The notes beneath the pieces are model-generated. The model saw only the letters and a program-made list of their open reading frames with translations, did no database searches and was not told the origin of the DNA. A DNA stretch of 64,000 bases from Theobroma cacao (taxonomy: Eukaryota > Streptophyta > Magnoliopsida > Malvales > Malvaceae): positions 1,170,315-1,234,314 of the forward strand of contig NC_030851.1 in assembly GCF_000208745.1 (NCBI RefSeq), written 5' to 3'. Both the position numbers and the translations under genes were made by a program. Below are positions 47,230 through 59,020 of this stretch, piece by piece. The number at the start of each line of letters is the position of its first letter. Within the stretch, counting starts at the first letter, position 1.

Positions 47230-47765
47230 TTTTTTAGTCTTTCTAAAGCCAAAGTCGTTGGCCACCTCCTTGACCTGCTCTTCTGCCTTCTCCCTTGATC
47301 CTCAAAGGGATTCCGGTGGGTTAATCAGATCCAGCTCTAAAGCCAATTCGTCGGTCGGCAAAATTCAACCTTTTCCAACAAGATATGTAGCTAACTATCT
47401 GCTTGTCTCATCCTAATCAGTGAGTTTTTTTTTTTGTTTATTGTTAAACTAATTAGGATTTGGTATTATTTCTTGGTTTTAGCCAGATCTAAGATCTTGT
47501 TGTTTTCATGGGGAAATACCTAGCTACCCAAGTTCCTAGTTGCTCGCTATAGATGATTAAAACTCTATATTCTGTTTTTTTTTCAAATCAATGCTCCAAA
47601 GCAGGAAAAGCCCACCTATTCTCTATCAGAGGAAGATCACAAGAAGAACCGATTGCTGCACTTGATACTTGTTCTACTTACTTAGCAGCAGTTGTATCGA
47701 GTGGAGCTTGTGCTCTTCTTCTGATATTTTCATCATCCCTTACGCTTATCTTACCAAATTCAAAT
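47230..47765 (-). pseudogene. Antisense relic reading frame, unit 6
   Basis: Both minus-strand blocks are recognisable. The AALDTTAAK-type segment is present with changes. The plus strand is open over the same stretch (47186-47416 and 47553-47789) but with no domain. Not a working gene. Confidence 0.35.
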
Positions 47766-48296
47766 TATGCAAAAGTATCAACTAATTAATTAATTACTAT
47801 TAGAGTTTTGTTGAATGATTGAATTTCAACATAATTTATCTTTTATCTATTTTTGAATAAATTAACTACTCACTGACCTTATTTAATTTTAATCTCTTAT
47901 TAATGTTGAATTCGATTTTATGTACAATTCTTTCTGCCTCCATTAATTACTTTGGAGATAATTTTAATCGAAAATTCATCTGATTTGTCAACAATTCAAG
48001 TAGATATGTAGCCAATCATTTGCACTATGGTGGGCTGACAGGTTTTCTAGTTTAAAATCTCCATCTGTTCTACTTATTCTTTTCTTTTCCTTTTTTTTTT
48101 TATAATTGATTAAATCTTTTATCACTTAAGTGGTTAATTTAGTCAATTGATGAATCTAATAATACGAGTATTTTCTTGACTGCCTATTTCGTACTCATTG
48201 AGTACCTTGTCGAAACTAGGTTGAATGTTTTCTTTGCAAAAGTTAGGATTACTTCTTTATATGCTCTCATTTCCTGCCATATTTCGAAAAAAAAAA

Positions 48297-48629
48297 TCAA
48301 CCTGATAAGGAGCTGATAGTTGAAGATCAAGAGAGAAAGTCTCAATTGGGTTGAAGAACTTAAGAATTCAAGAAAAGAAAAGAGAGCACGAGCAAATCAC
48401 ATGCTCTATAAGTATAGAAAGAAAGCACATGTGTTATTTATTTTGACTTTTACATTTACTGTTTACTAAACTGTAAATATTAGTTAGTTAAATATTCTTT
48501 TTACTTCAATTAGTTAGTTGATGAAAATAAAGTATAAATACACTGGCGTACAGCTTTTATTTCTTAATCAAAATAGCTTGAAGCTTCCACAAAGCTCTTC
48601 AGATTTATCTTCGTTTTTCAACTCCAACA
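48297..48629 (+). repeat. 5' LTR of the copia element
   Basis: Begins TCAACCTGATAAGG and ends TCCAACA directly before the primer binding site. Confidence 0.85.
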
Positions 48630-48799
48630 TGGTATCAGAGCAGGAACTGGGGTTTCTGGTATGAGTTCTTGATCCCTTTCTTTAATTGATGATTGAAAGT
48701 TCGGTTAAGGTAGGTTTAATTCCTGTTTAGTATCATTTCTTGTTGATTTCTGGTGATTCTTGCTTATTTTTGTTGAGATTCTTGATTGCTTTTTGAGAA

Positions 48800-51700
48800 A
48801 TGAATAGTTTGACTATTCAACAAAATACCACATCTGCCATTGAAGATTCACAATCTCCCTATTTCTTACATCACACTGATCATCACGGATCGGTTGTGAT
48901 TACTCTTAAACTCACATGTAACAACTATGTAGCTTGGAGTAGATCGTTCATACTTGCTCTTTCGATTAGAATAAAGTAAGGTTATAGATGGAACCAATCC
49001 TAAACCAAATACCATTGATCCATTGTTTAGGCCATAGATTTGTTGTTAATTTCAGCGTGGCTCCTAGAATCAATAACACCTCTTATTGCTTCCATTGTGT
49101 TTTACATGGATTCAATTGCCGAATTTTGAAATACTTTAAAGCTAAATTTTACTCAACCAGATGACACGAGGGTTTGTGACCTCCAATATAATTTTGGTAA
49201 TGTTTCTCAAGGCAATAGATATGTAGATTCATAATTCACTGAGCTTAAAGGTATTTGGGAAAAGTTGAAGAATTACAGGCCCTTGCTACAAAGTGAGTGT
49301 GGGAAATGCAACTCAGCATGTAATAAAAAGTATTTTGACTAGTACAAGAAAGATATGGTCGTCAGGTTTATCAATGGGCTAAATGATACATTTTCAGCTT
49401 TCAGAACTCAAATCACTGTCATGAAACCTTTCCCCACTTTAGATAAGGTGTACAATTTAGTTCTATGAGTAGAAAACTAGAGGAGTTTTTTGTTGCAATC
49501 TAATCCTTTGATTGAGTCATCTGCAATGGTAGTGACTGCTGATAATAAGAGGAAAGGAAAACCAAATATAACTTGCAACCACTGGCAAAAAGGGACACAT
49601 AAAGGAAAAATGTTTTAGACTGATAGGTTTTCCTAACGACTTTAAGTTTACAAAGGATAAGGACAAAGGAAGCTTTGAGAAATAGAATTCTTTTGTGAAT
49701 ACTGTTTTTGCTATTACTAGTTCAACTTCATCTGCAAAAGGAACAACATAGCCAAGCCAAGAAGAGGAGTTTGGTGGTTCTAATTCTATGTCCCAGATGT
49801 CTATCATAAAGCAACAACTTCAAAAGAAAATGGCGCTCCTTAATGTTGACAATTCTGAAATTAATTGAGGTATTCTGTCAAACGCTTAGCAAACTTCTTC
49901 ATCAGTCAATTCCACTGTTGCAGGTATTTTTTCTGACCACTTTTGTTCTTGTATAGCTCAGAATACTTCCACTAAAGATAAATGCACTCATAGCATCCTG
50001 GTTAAACCAAATTCCTGGATAATGGATACAGGAACAACTGATCATATTTCATGTTCCTTAAAAACTTTCACTCATGCTTATCCTGTTTATAATTTCTTTG
50101 TTCAACTAGCTAACAATCTTCAAGCTATTGTCACGCATATAAGAACTGTCGAATTAACATTCTTGTTGTATTGCATAATGTGTTTTGTGCACCCTCTTTT
50201 CAATTCAATCTTGTTTCAGTGAGCGAACTAACAAGTTCTAGGAAGAATTGTGTCATTTTCACTGATGAGTGTTGTGTTGTTCAAGACCTCACATCTTGGA
50301 AAGTGACTACGGTTGCTAAAGTCTCTTCTAGCCTATATTTCATACAAGACAATCAAGATGATCAATATTTGTCAAAGTTTAGTCTTGATAAAATTGTAAA
50401 TTTTTCTTCTATTGTTTTTGCAAATCATTGTAAAACAATTCAAACTCAATTTGATCTTTGGTACTTTAGACTTGATCATATACCTACAAACAGAATAAAT
50501 GTGTTACATCAAAAATATCTTGAGATTCATTGTTCTGATACTTTGATATGAGATGTCTATCCTTTAGCTAAACAAAAAAAAAATTACCATTTCCTATTCA
50601 TGTTACCAATACTAGTTCTGCGTTTGAAATTGTTCATTTTGATATCTGGGAACCATATAGCATTCCTACTCTTGATGGTCATCATTATTTTTTTACTTCA
50701 GTTAATGATTTCAGAAGATTCACTTGGATTTTTTTATGAGGAATAAATCTGAAGTATCTGTCATTGTTCAGTATTTTTACAATCTTGTTAAGAATTAGTT
50801 TTCAACTAAAATCAGGTGCATTAGGTCAGACAATGGTAATAAATTTAGGCTTAGTGATTTTTTTAATTCCACAGGTATTGTTCATCATTTGTCTTGTAAT
50901 GAAACTCTTAAACAAAATGGTGTTGTTGAACGTAAACATCAACATCTTCTTGTTGTAGCCAGAGCTCTTTTACATCAGTCAAGTTTATCACTTAAAATTC
51001 TAGGGAAATGCAGTTCTTATAATAGCACACATTATAAATCGAACACCCTCTAGGCTTCTTCATGATAAATCCCCGTATGAATGTCTTTATAATAAACCAC
51101 CTTGCTATAACTATTTAAGGGTATTTGGTAATTTGTGTTATGCATCAACTTTAGTACAACATAGAACTAAGTTTGATAAAAGGGCTAGTAAATGTGTCGT
51201 TTTAGGTTATCCAAATGGCACAAAAGGTTTTGAGGTCTATGATATTGATGCAAATAAAGTACTCATTTCCAAGAATGTAATCTGCCATGAGCACATCCTT
51301 TCTTTTCAACATATAAAGCATACCACATATCATTTTACATTTCCTCAAATAATTGGTATGCATGATCCAATGTTTGATTTTTTTTTATTTCAATTATGTT
51401 AATTCTTCTTCACTTGCTTCATTATCTGTTGAGTCACCTGTTTCTCAACCTTCTTTACATAATGACATTGCTTTTACATCAGAAACTCTTATTTCCTTGC
51501 AAAATTCACCTGTTTCCCATTCTGTTTCAGATTCTGCTTTTTCAGTTTCACTGCATTTTGCTAATCTTAATTCTAATCTTAGGAAAAGTATTAAAGTTAA
51601 ACATACTCCTAAGTACTTAGAAGCTTATCAAGTAAATCTTCCTTCTTCCATAAGTCATGTTACAACATATCCTATCACTCATTATTTGTTTAGTAATCAA

Positions 51701-52672
51701 TTGTCACCCAAATATAAAGCCTTCATTTCTGCCTTGTCTCAAACATTTGAACCTTCATCCTACAATCAAGCTGTCACATGAGCGTATTGGGGGAGTATCA
51801 AGGTTTTCTATTAAGGGGGAGTATCATCAACTTGGTAAGCAGCAACTGGTATGCAAACTGCATAAATCCCTATATGGACTCAAACAAGCTTCAAGACAAT
51901 GAAATTCAAAGTTCACTTCTACACTTTTGGAATGTGGTTTTAATTACAGACAAAGGTGAATTTGTTGCCCTGTTGGTTGATGTTGATGCCACAGGATACA
52001 GGCAACTGATAGGGAAATTACTTTATTTGACCTTTACAAGGCTTGATATTTCATATGCTGTTCAAATATTGTCTCAATTCATGGATGCACCAACTGAAAA
52101 TCACGTAGATGCAGCTCACAGGGTGTTAAAATATTTGAAAACATCTCCAAGGCAAGGGATATTAATGAGTTCTGATTCAAATTTGAAACTCATTGCCTAT
52201 TGTGACAATGATTGGTCAAGTTGCCCAGATATAAGAAAGTTTGTAACAAGATAGAGTGTTTTTCTTGGTAATTCTCTAGCAGGTTGGAATCCAAGAAACA
52301 ACAGAATGTTGCAAGGAGTTCACCTGAAGTTGAGTACAAGTCAATGGCTTCAACAACCTGTGAAATCATTTGGATAAGAAATCTTTTGATAGATCTTGGA
52401 TTTCCTCAAGACACTCTAGTAAAACTACATGTGACAATCAATCAGCGATTTATATTTTTAGGAATTCTATATTCCATGAGTGTATTAAACACATAGAGAT
52501 TGACTGTCATTTTGTTAGGGAGAAAGTGCTTGCAAAGATAATCGAGCCAGTCCATATTTCTACTCATGAACAAGTTGCAGATTTATTGAGTAAGGCTATG
52601 CGACCAAGGCACTTCTATAGACTGCTTGACAAGATGCACATTATTAACATACATGTACATCTTCAGGGGGAG
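48800..52672 (+). pseudogene. Copia gag-pol relic
   Basis: Gag begins at the ATG at 48800 (MNSLTIQQ), and its first frame is stopped within about 60 codons. Later pieces in changing frames are the protease DTGTTDH site near 50025, the pre-integrase LWYFRLDHI near 50455, the integrase core from about 50630 (DIWEPYS, then SDNG), and a short RT piece CKLHKSLYGLKQASRQ near 51860. Most of RT is deleted; the break falls at the YVDD box, where LLVDVD joins directly to a GYRQLIGKLLYLT segment. RNase H follows to about 52660. Many stops: not functional. Confidence 0.85.
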
Positions 52673-52674
52673 TA

Positions 52675-53009
52675 TCAACCTGATAAGGAGCTGATAGTTG
52701 AGGATCAAGAGAGAAAATCTCGACTGGGTTGAAGAACTTGGGAATCCAAAAAAAGAAAAGAGAGCACGTGTAAATCACATGCTCTATAAGAAACAAAAGA
52801 AAGCTCGTGTTTTTTATTTTTACTTTTACATTTAGTGTTTACTAAATTGTAAATATTAGTTAATTAGTGATTTTTTTTTTTTTTACTTCAGTTAGTTAGA
52901 TGATGAAAACAGAGTAAATACTCTGGTGTACAGCTTTTATTTGTTAATAAAAATAGCTTGAAACTTCCACAAAACTCTTCAGATTTATCTTCGTTTTTCA
53001 ACTCCAACA
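52675..53009 (+). repeat. 3' LTR of the copia element
   Basis: Preceded by the polypurine tract; begins TCAACCTGATAAGG and ends TCCAACA. Confidence 0.85.
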
Positions 53010-54229
53010 AAAAAAAATTAAAATCAAATATGTATTAATTAATAATAAAAATATTAATACTTTTAAAAAAATGAAAAAAAATATAAATATGTGACAATTT
53101 ATGAGAGTTAAGGTAAAAGATGAAAATAGATCAGTTGGATTCTTTGCATGGAAAAAACTTAAAAGTGAAAGAGAGAATCAAAAAGTTAAGCTGACAACAA
53201 ATTCATACATACCTTATATATCAACGAAGAAATATGTTTCAAAGAGAAATAATTAACGAAATGAATAAGGCAAGTAACAGGCGTAAGGGACTAAGCAAAG
53301 CTTAGCAATCTCTTTCATCTAACACTGACAAAACAACCATAAACAATTTACTACTCTACTGCTTTCCTTTTCAGAAGCTTATTGGCAAATGCTGAAGATT
53401 TTGTTCCTGGCCGCTGTTTTTCTTTTTCTGCTTGTTATTCTTTTCTGAGAAGGGGAGTCCAATATATATTCAGACCGAAACGGTGTTCAACTTTTCATCT
53501 TATATTCCTGTAATTGCATTCCCAAATAGTATTTTAACACTGGCATCCAACTATTTATATAGATTAGCAACTATACACCAGGATTCGACTATTCATTCAG
53601 GTTTCACAAGCCTAGCAAGCAATTTCTTTTTTATTCTTATTGGAGAACAATATTGTTAATGAAAGCTTGAATGCAAATTATAGAAGTTGAACAGTGGCAA
53701 TGGCTGGAATTTTTCTCGCAATTTCTGCCTAACAGCCACTCTTAACTGTCATGACCCCTGCTGCTGGAGGAACTTTCACTATTGGCTCCTCAGTGACAAC
53801 TAATTCAAGAGAACCACCTGCTGCCCCAACAAATCTCATAGCCAGAGTGATAAATGTCCATAAATAGAAGTGAAAACAGGCCAATCAACAATAAAAAAAC
53901 AATGCCCTATTTTGATTTAGGATTCAAACCAAATTGAAGGAAAGGGAAAATTAAACAAAAAATGGCATAAAATACAATTATGTATTACTTTGTCTGCATG
54001 ACATTTCGAATTTCCTTGCCCCATGTTTTATCATCCTTGCATATCTCCCTTCTCATCAAATAACAAAAACATGTGAAGTATGATTTGATGATCTAATGTG
54101 GACAGATTGAAAATCTTGTGATCAGCTTGTTCTAAACTTCGTCTTGTGAGCTTGCTGCGTATCTACATGATTTGCTGAGTTAGTCTTGGAATTGTCTGCT
54201 GCTACTGCTGAATTTCAATTGCTAAACTT

Positions 54230-54600
54230 CTGTCAGATGTTGATCTTCTACTGAGTTTGATCTAATGCAACAGTACAATGTTTCAATTGAAATTGGACAC
54301 TTGTAGCCATCGGTGTAGACACGTAGTATTATCCACGTCTAATTTCTGTAAAAAGAAACATCTTTAATGAACTTGTGCTGTGATAAAAACGTGCTTCTAA
54401 ATGTTGATGCAACCTCAACACCAAAAAAAAAAAAAAAAAACAGTGTTACCAAAATATTTTAAGTGAATATCTGTTTGCAAGCTGATACAGAAAGTCATCT
54501 ATATAGGCCAAGAAAAGTAAATTAAGATAGAATTCTTGACATATAAATAAGTAAGTATGCATTAAAATCTGAATTGCGAAAACCATAAACAATAAAAAAA
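54230..54600 (-). pseudogene. Ty1/copia reverse-transcriptase fossil
   Basis: The antisense block equivalent to 18.33-18.68 kb, with an 18-A run at 54423-54440 and many breaks. It belongs to the array unit, not to the younger LTR element nearby. Confidence 0.5.
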
Positions 54601-56786
54601 ATACTTAATTCCTGATATCAAGCTCCCAATGGATTTCATAGATATGAGCTTGTCTTTATCAATGAATAATGAGTTGATTAAGTGAATCTTTTTGGCAAGA
54701 AATGTTTATTCAGAAAATTTATACGGTTATTTATATCCATTTTAAATTTGATGTGAGCCTACAAAAACATTTACTTTCCAATAGGTATGCACAAAATCTA
54801 AATAATGGAGTTGAGGTCAAAAGGTCAAAATAATGGAGTGAAATTGGTGAAATGGATTTGAAAGCAACTGGATAATGCCCAATCATCAAACATGATGAAT
54901 TGAACAACACTGTGAAACTCCTTTGAACGGATTATTTGATTCAGTCCAATAATAGACGATGGTAGAGGCCTCTCTGGAAGGGCCATGTCTGCTTTTCGGC
55001 AATGTGTTTAGCCTTTGAAAAAAGAACGTTTTCTCAGAGAAAAAAATTTGATTGAACGGCATCATTGCCCTACGAATCCAATTTGTCGACGCTAAACGTG
55101 AAGGAGATTTTTCCTCTTGATCCGATTTATGAGGAAAGTTTGTAATTGTTCAGTATAAATATAAGTTTTGGAATTTGGATCTGTGTCCTTTGGATCCAAA
55201 AGATTTAAGCTCAGTTACTTCTCTGTTTTCCTGCTTAAGCTCTCTTAGCTTCTTCAAATAATTCTTCCAGAAATCAAACACAAAAGTTTTAGTCATTATT
55301 TTCTTCAGAGATTATTTCTGTAAAGCTTCACTTGGTCTCCTCCCTCCAATGGTACTTTTTCACCTAGAACTTCAAAACCTTGTAGATGGATTAGAAACTT
55401 GTTGGCATGATTTGAGAATTGATAGTTTTATTGAATTGGCCTCATATTGATCAATCAGTTGTGTACAGAAATCAAATAATAAACAAATGTGAAGTATAAT
55501 TTTTCAATATGATCTGAACATATTGAGGATCTTGTGATCTGTTAAGATTGAGCCGCTGCAGACTTAGGATTTCATTTGAATTGCCTTGCTTTGCTTGTTC
55601 TAAACTTTGTCTTCTGAGCTTGCTGCATATCTAGATGATTTGCTGATTTAGTCTTGGAAATTGTCTGCTGCTACTGCTGAATTTTAATTACTAATCTTCT
55701 ACTGAGCTTGATCTAAGGCAACAGTACTATCTTTCAATTGCAATTCGACACTAATAGCCATTGGTGTAGAGTGAAGGATTTAAACAAGACGGTGTGATGG
55801 GGATGATATTTGAAAATTTATATCTACATTATCTTAGGCCGAGCCAATTAATTACTAGGAGAATGCTGCCGAATAAGTTTTAGGTGTTTGCGTTAATTTA
55901 GGAACATTCATGTATCCTGATTAAGTTTTTTATTCCTTCTAATTAGATATCAGGGAGTGATATATAATTGAGACTATGGTAAAGACAATCAGATTTCAGT
56001 TCAATATCAAAACAGAAGTAAAATATTTAACAACTCCCTCCTATTATTATGCAAAAATCATTTCAGTTCTGTTCACTTTAAATTTGATAAGTGAGTCTAT
56101 AAAAACATTTACTTTCCAATAGATACACAAAATCTGAATTCTCAATTTCTTTAAAACAGCAGTCGATTTTATTGAACATTTGACAATAAATCCATGACCT
56201 TTATCCCTTATCACAGATCCAAGAAATCGTAGCTTAAGAGTCTAATAATTCAATAATCAACCTTTAAATCCATATATTAGCTCATAATACCTCAACAGTC
56301 TTCTAATTAAGCTTGATTAAGTCTTTTATCATTCCATGGTATTTTATCAGATGAAAAGGAATAGTGCAAGTAATTCTTGGCAATACTGTTAATATGTTCT
56401 TGTGTGTTCCAAAGGATTACCATTATCATTACCATATCCTTTTTTTTTTTTGGCTCAGTAAAATCTCTATCTGAGCTCACAAAACTGCTAATTAAACTGT
56501 TGACAAATTGGATAAAACTTCTTGCTTTTTGTTCTAAAAAGGAAAATAATGCTTACCTTAATTAAATTAGCTAGGATCTTGGGTTTTCCATTTTTAACTA
56601 AGATCTTAATTTTCTGGGTGAACGTATATCTCCCTGAATAGCTCCAACTCTATCAATGGAAGCAATTATAGTACATCCATAAAAAGCAAATATTTTAAAG
56701 ATATTTATATATAAAAAGGAAGCTTAGAATTTTGATAGGAAGCAAAAATGAATTTAGCTGAATGGGAACAACAATATTGTCAACTC

Positions 56787-57030
56787 AACAAAACAAAAGC
56801 TTTTTCAATTCTTGTACCAAATGTCAATTCCGCGGATGGGAATCGTTTTACCATTTTTACATTTTAAACTCTTCCATCTATGGAATTTAGCACGAATTCC
56901 TTGAAAAAGAAAGGGCTAAAGGTAAAAGTGGACAATACAAGAATGTTCTTTTACAAACCAAACTGCGAGCACATTAAGTCAATTAAAATACTAACTTAAA
57001 AAAAAAAGAGGTCAATTAAATAACAGAAAA
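56787..57030. repeat. Direct repeat, copy A (about 240 bp)
   Basis: Nearly identical to 57537-57780 at a fixed offset of 750 bp. Copy B continues into the promoter of B3 copy 7 as in other units; copy A stops at the LINE fragment. Confidence 0.85.
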
Positions 57031-57044
57031 TCTAAAAGACGAGA

Positions 57045-57308
57045 CCTAAGGTCGAGTGGACGAATCCTGCTGATGGTTCTATGAAGTTTAACGTGGATGG
57101 GGCAGCTAGTGGATGCCCAGGAGAAGCTGGAATTGGTGGGATCCTTAGAAACTCTGCAGGTGAGACCAAAATGATGTTTTCCAAGTCAATAGGGATGGGA
57201 GATTCTAACCTAGCAGAAGTGCTGGCTATCAAACAGGCCTTCATGATGTTTTCTGCATCAAATTGGAACGGTTCTTATTCTCTGGTCATAGAGAATAAAT
57301 CAAGTTGA
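57045..57308 (+). pseudogene. LINE RNase H (RVT_3) domain fragment
   Basis: A continuous frame includes VEWTNPADGSMKFNVDGAA, then GGILRNSAGETKMMFSKSIG and SNLAEVLAIKQAF, ending VIENKSS. This is the RNase H-like domain of plant non-LTR elements, with the first Asp (NVDGA) and the Glu (AEVLA) in place; the third acidic position (usually SD in VESDS) reads NK. The fragment starts and ends abruptly without poly-A, so it was captured as filler rather than inserted by retrotransposition. Confidence 0.75.
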
Positions 57309-57536
57309 TTAGCCTATCCTTTTGAAAAGTTAGTTAACAACTACACTTGACAAAATAAATCAAGACCAAAATTAAAAAGAAACGAAGCTTTTGAACATGG
57401 CTATTGAACAGTGAAAGAAACGATGAATAACCAGAGGAACTGTCTTAATCCACTTACAAGGTGCCAAAAATGACAAGCAACTATAAGATTTTGCAAGGAA
57501 TTTTCCCATGACAACAACAAGGGCCGACTGCACACC

Positions 57537-57780
57537 AACAAAACAAAAGCTTTTTCAATTCTTGTACCAAATGTCAATTCCGCGGATGGGAATCGTTTTA
57601 CCATTTTTACATTTTAAACTCTTCCATCTATGGAATTTAGCACGAATTCCTTGAAAGAGAAAGGGCTAAAGGTAAAAGTGGACAATACAAGAATGTTCTT
57701 TTACAAACCAAACTGCGAGCACATTAAGTCAATTAAAATACTAACTTTCAAAAAAAAGAGGTCAATTAAATAACAGAAAC
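57537..57780. repeat. Direct repeat, copy B (about 240 bp)
   Basis: Second copy of 56787-57030, here in the normal context upstream of a B3 promoter (AGAAAGGGCTAAAGGTAAAA element included). Confidence 0.85.
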
Positions 57781-57807
57781 TCTTCCCTACTTACACCTCA
57801 TAATGAA

Positions 57808-57905
57808 CGCTTGGAGCCGACTTACGCCAAATAAAATGCACGCTTGGAGCCGACTTACATAATACTGATCGCTTGGAGCCGACTTACGCCAAATAAAATA
57901 CACGC
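57808..57905. repeat. Minisatellite CGCTTGGAGCCGACTTA x 3
   Basis: Three copies at 57808, 57841 and 57870 (spacing 33 and 29 bp), two of them followed by CGCCAAATAAAAT. It lies just upstream of the TATA box of copy 7 and is absent from other copies' promoters. Confidence 0.85.
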
Positions 57906-57937
57906 TAAGTACAGTAGATGCATCTCCTTTCTGTATC

Positions 57938-57946
57938 TATATATAT
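57938..57946 (+). promoter_or_regulatory. TATA box of B3 copy 7
   Basis: TATATATAT ends 88 bp before the ATG; leader as in copies 2, 4 and 5. A private minisatellite lies immediately upstream. Confidence 0.65.
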
Positions 57947-58034
57947 CAGCTGATTTCGAAAGGATTTAGTACAACTATCTCTTCCTAAGCTAGTAGTACT
58001 AAAATTTTCAGACAGCCTTCACCCACCAGCCACC

Positions 58035-59020
58035 ATGCCTCAAGCAACAAAGATCTTCTCAAAGTCACTGACTGACACTGACATCAAAAAAAGGTTGGCG
58101 ATACCGGCTAAAATCCTGCCTTCCTTACCAGATTTTAATGGAAGCCATGCCGTGACAATTCACCTTATGTACGGCACAAGAACGTGGCCAATTGTTTGCT
58201 CCGTCCGCAAAACTGGGTACAAGAAACCTGTTTCTCCGATGGTTGGAGAAATTTTGTTATTTGCAATGATTTCCATGTTGGCGAGGTACTCACGTTGTAC
58301 AAAGTGCAAGATGAAGAGGGCTCTTTCCACTATAGGGTTGAAGTGGAGAAGCTAGCCACACCATCCGTGGCTCTTTCTGCTCGGGCTCTCTCTTTGAATC
58401 ATGAGGTAGATGAAACCACTGGCACAAGCCGCACAAAAATCAGCAACTTTCAGCACGATCAAGAGCAACTGCCTAAGGCTGATGCACCGGTCATACAGGA
58501 GGGAGCTACCATGGAGCAAGCAGATGCTGCAGCCAATGCGCCGGTCCCTTTCGTTGATCATGTCATTGCCAAACCACCTGGCATGATATTTGGGACTGCT
58601 GTGAGTGATGAAGCGACTAAAAACACTAGCTTCAAGCCTGAACATGAGACAAAAATGAAGTTCTTTGGCGTTACGATGGGTATTGGCTTGGTTGAACCAC
58701 CGCTCGTCAAGGCTCCATTTGATCTCAATGCGTCCGAGAGTACGGTAAGCCTTAACTTGGACTTGGTTCTGGGACAACCAAATCTAACCAAAGAAGAGAG
58801 AGACATCAAGGCTCCCTTTGATCTCAATGGGGGTGGTTCACTGGCCGTCTTTGGCACTAGTCAAGCTACTGAAGAAGCATGTTCCGAAAGCACAAAAAGG
58901 CTTATCTTGGTTCTGGGACAACGAAACCCACATAATGGAGCAGTGAATTTAGATTTGACTTTGGCGCAGGCCCTTGCCGATACTCCAAGCACTGTATTTG
59001 CTCACTCAAAACCACAGTAG
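58035..59020 (+). pseudogene. B3-domain gene, array copy 7, frameshifted inside the B3 domain
   Basis: The ATG at 58035 opens MPQATKIFSKSLTDTDIKKR and follows the family to KTGYKKPV. One T is missing from the T run near 58231 (GTTTCTCC for GTTTTCTCC), and the frame from the ATG ends at 58355 after 106 codons, losing the second half of the B3 domain. The family frame continues from there to a stop at 59018-59020, with EAR-type motifs at about 58751-58771 (LNLDLVL), 58901-58915 (LILVL, shortened by 6 bp) and near 58940 (LDLTL). The usual stop codon is changed to CAG, adding one residue before TAG. Either a pseudogene or a base-calling error in the T run; the damage otherwise is light. Confidence 0.82.

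Larger units (their letters stand above)
48297..53009 (+). mobile_element. Degenerate Ty1/copia LTR retrotransposon
   Basis: A 4.7-kb element with LTRs at 48297-48629 and 52675-53009, a primer binding site TGGTATCAGAGC at 48630 (initiator Met tRNA, typical of copia), a polypurine tract AGGGGGAG at 52665-52672, and the copia order gag, protease, integrase, RT, RNase H. Flanks are A-rich on both sides (target duplication of AAAAA is likely but cannot be separated from the run). The LTRs begin TCAACC rather than TG. By eye they differ at roughly a tenth of positions, so the insertion is old. Present only in this unit, so it arrived after the units had formed. Confidence 0.88.
46778..57937. other. 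Spacer between B3 copies 6 and 7
   Basis: In order: antisense relic (47230-47765), AT-rich DNA (47.77-48.29 kb), copia LTR element (48297-53009), truncated small ORF region (53235-53320), antisense hydrophobic frame (53.69-53.87 kb, stop at the YAEIA site), copia RT fossil (54.23-54.60 kb), a block shared with 10.87-11.15 kb, an unmatched stretch (55.12-55.50 kb) with no gene, a second partial copy of the pre-copia block (55.57-55.77 kb), shared AT-rich DNA to 56.78 kb, then a 240-bp duplication around a LINE fragment. Confidence 0.6.

Noticed and set aside
51396..51781. Leucine-rich and serine-rich ORFs inside the copia element
   Set aside because: These are frames of the decayed region between integrase and RT of the retroelement.
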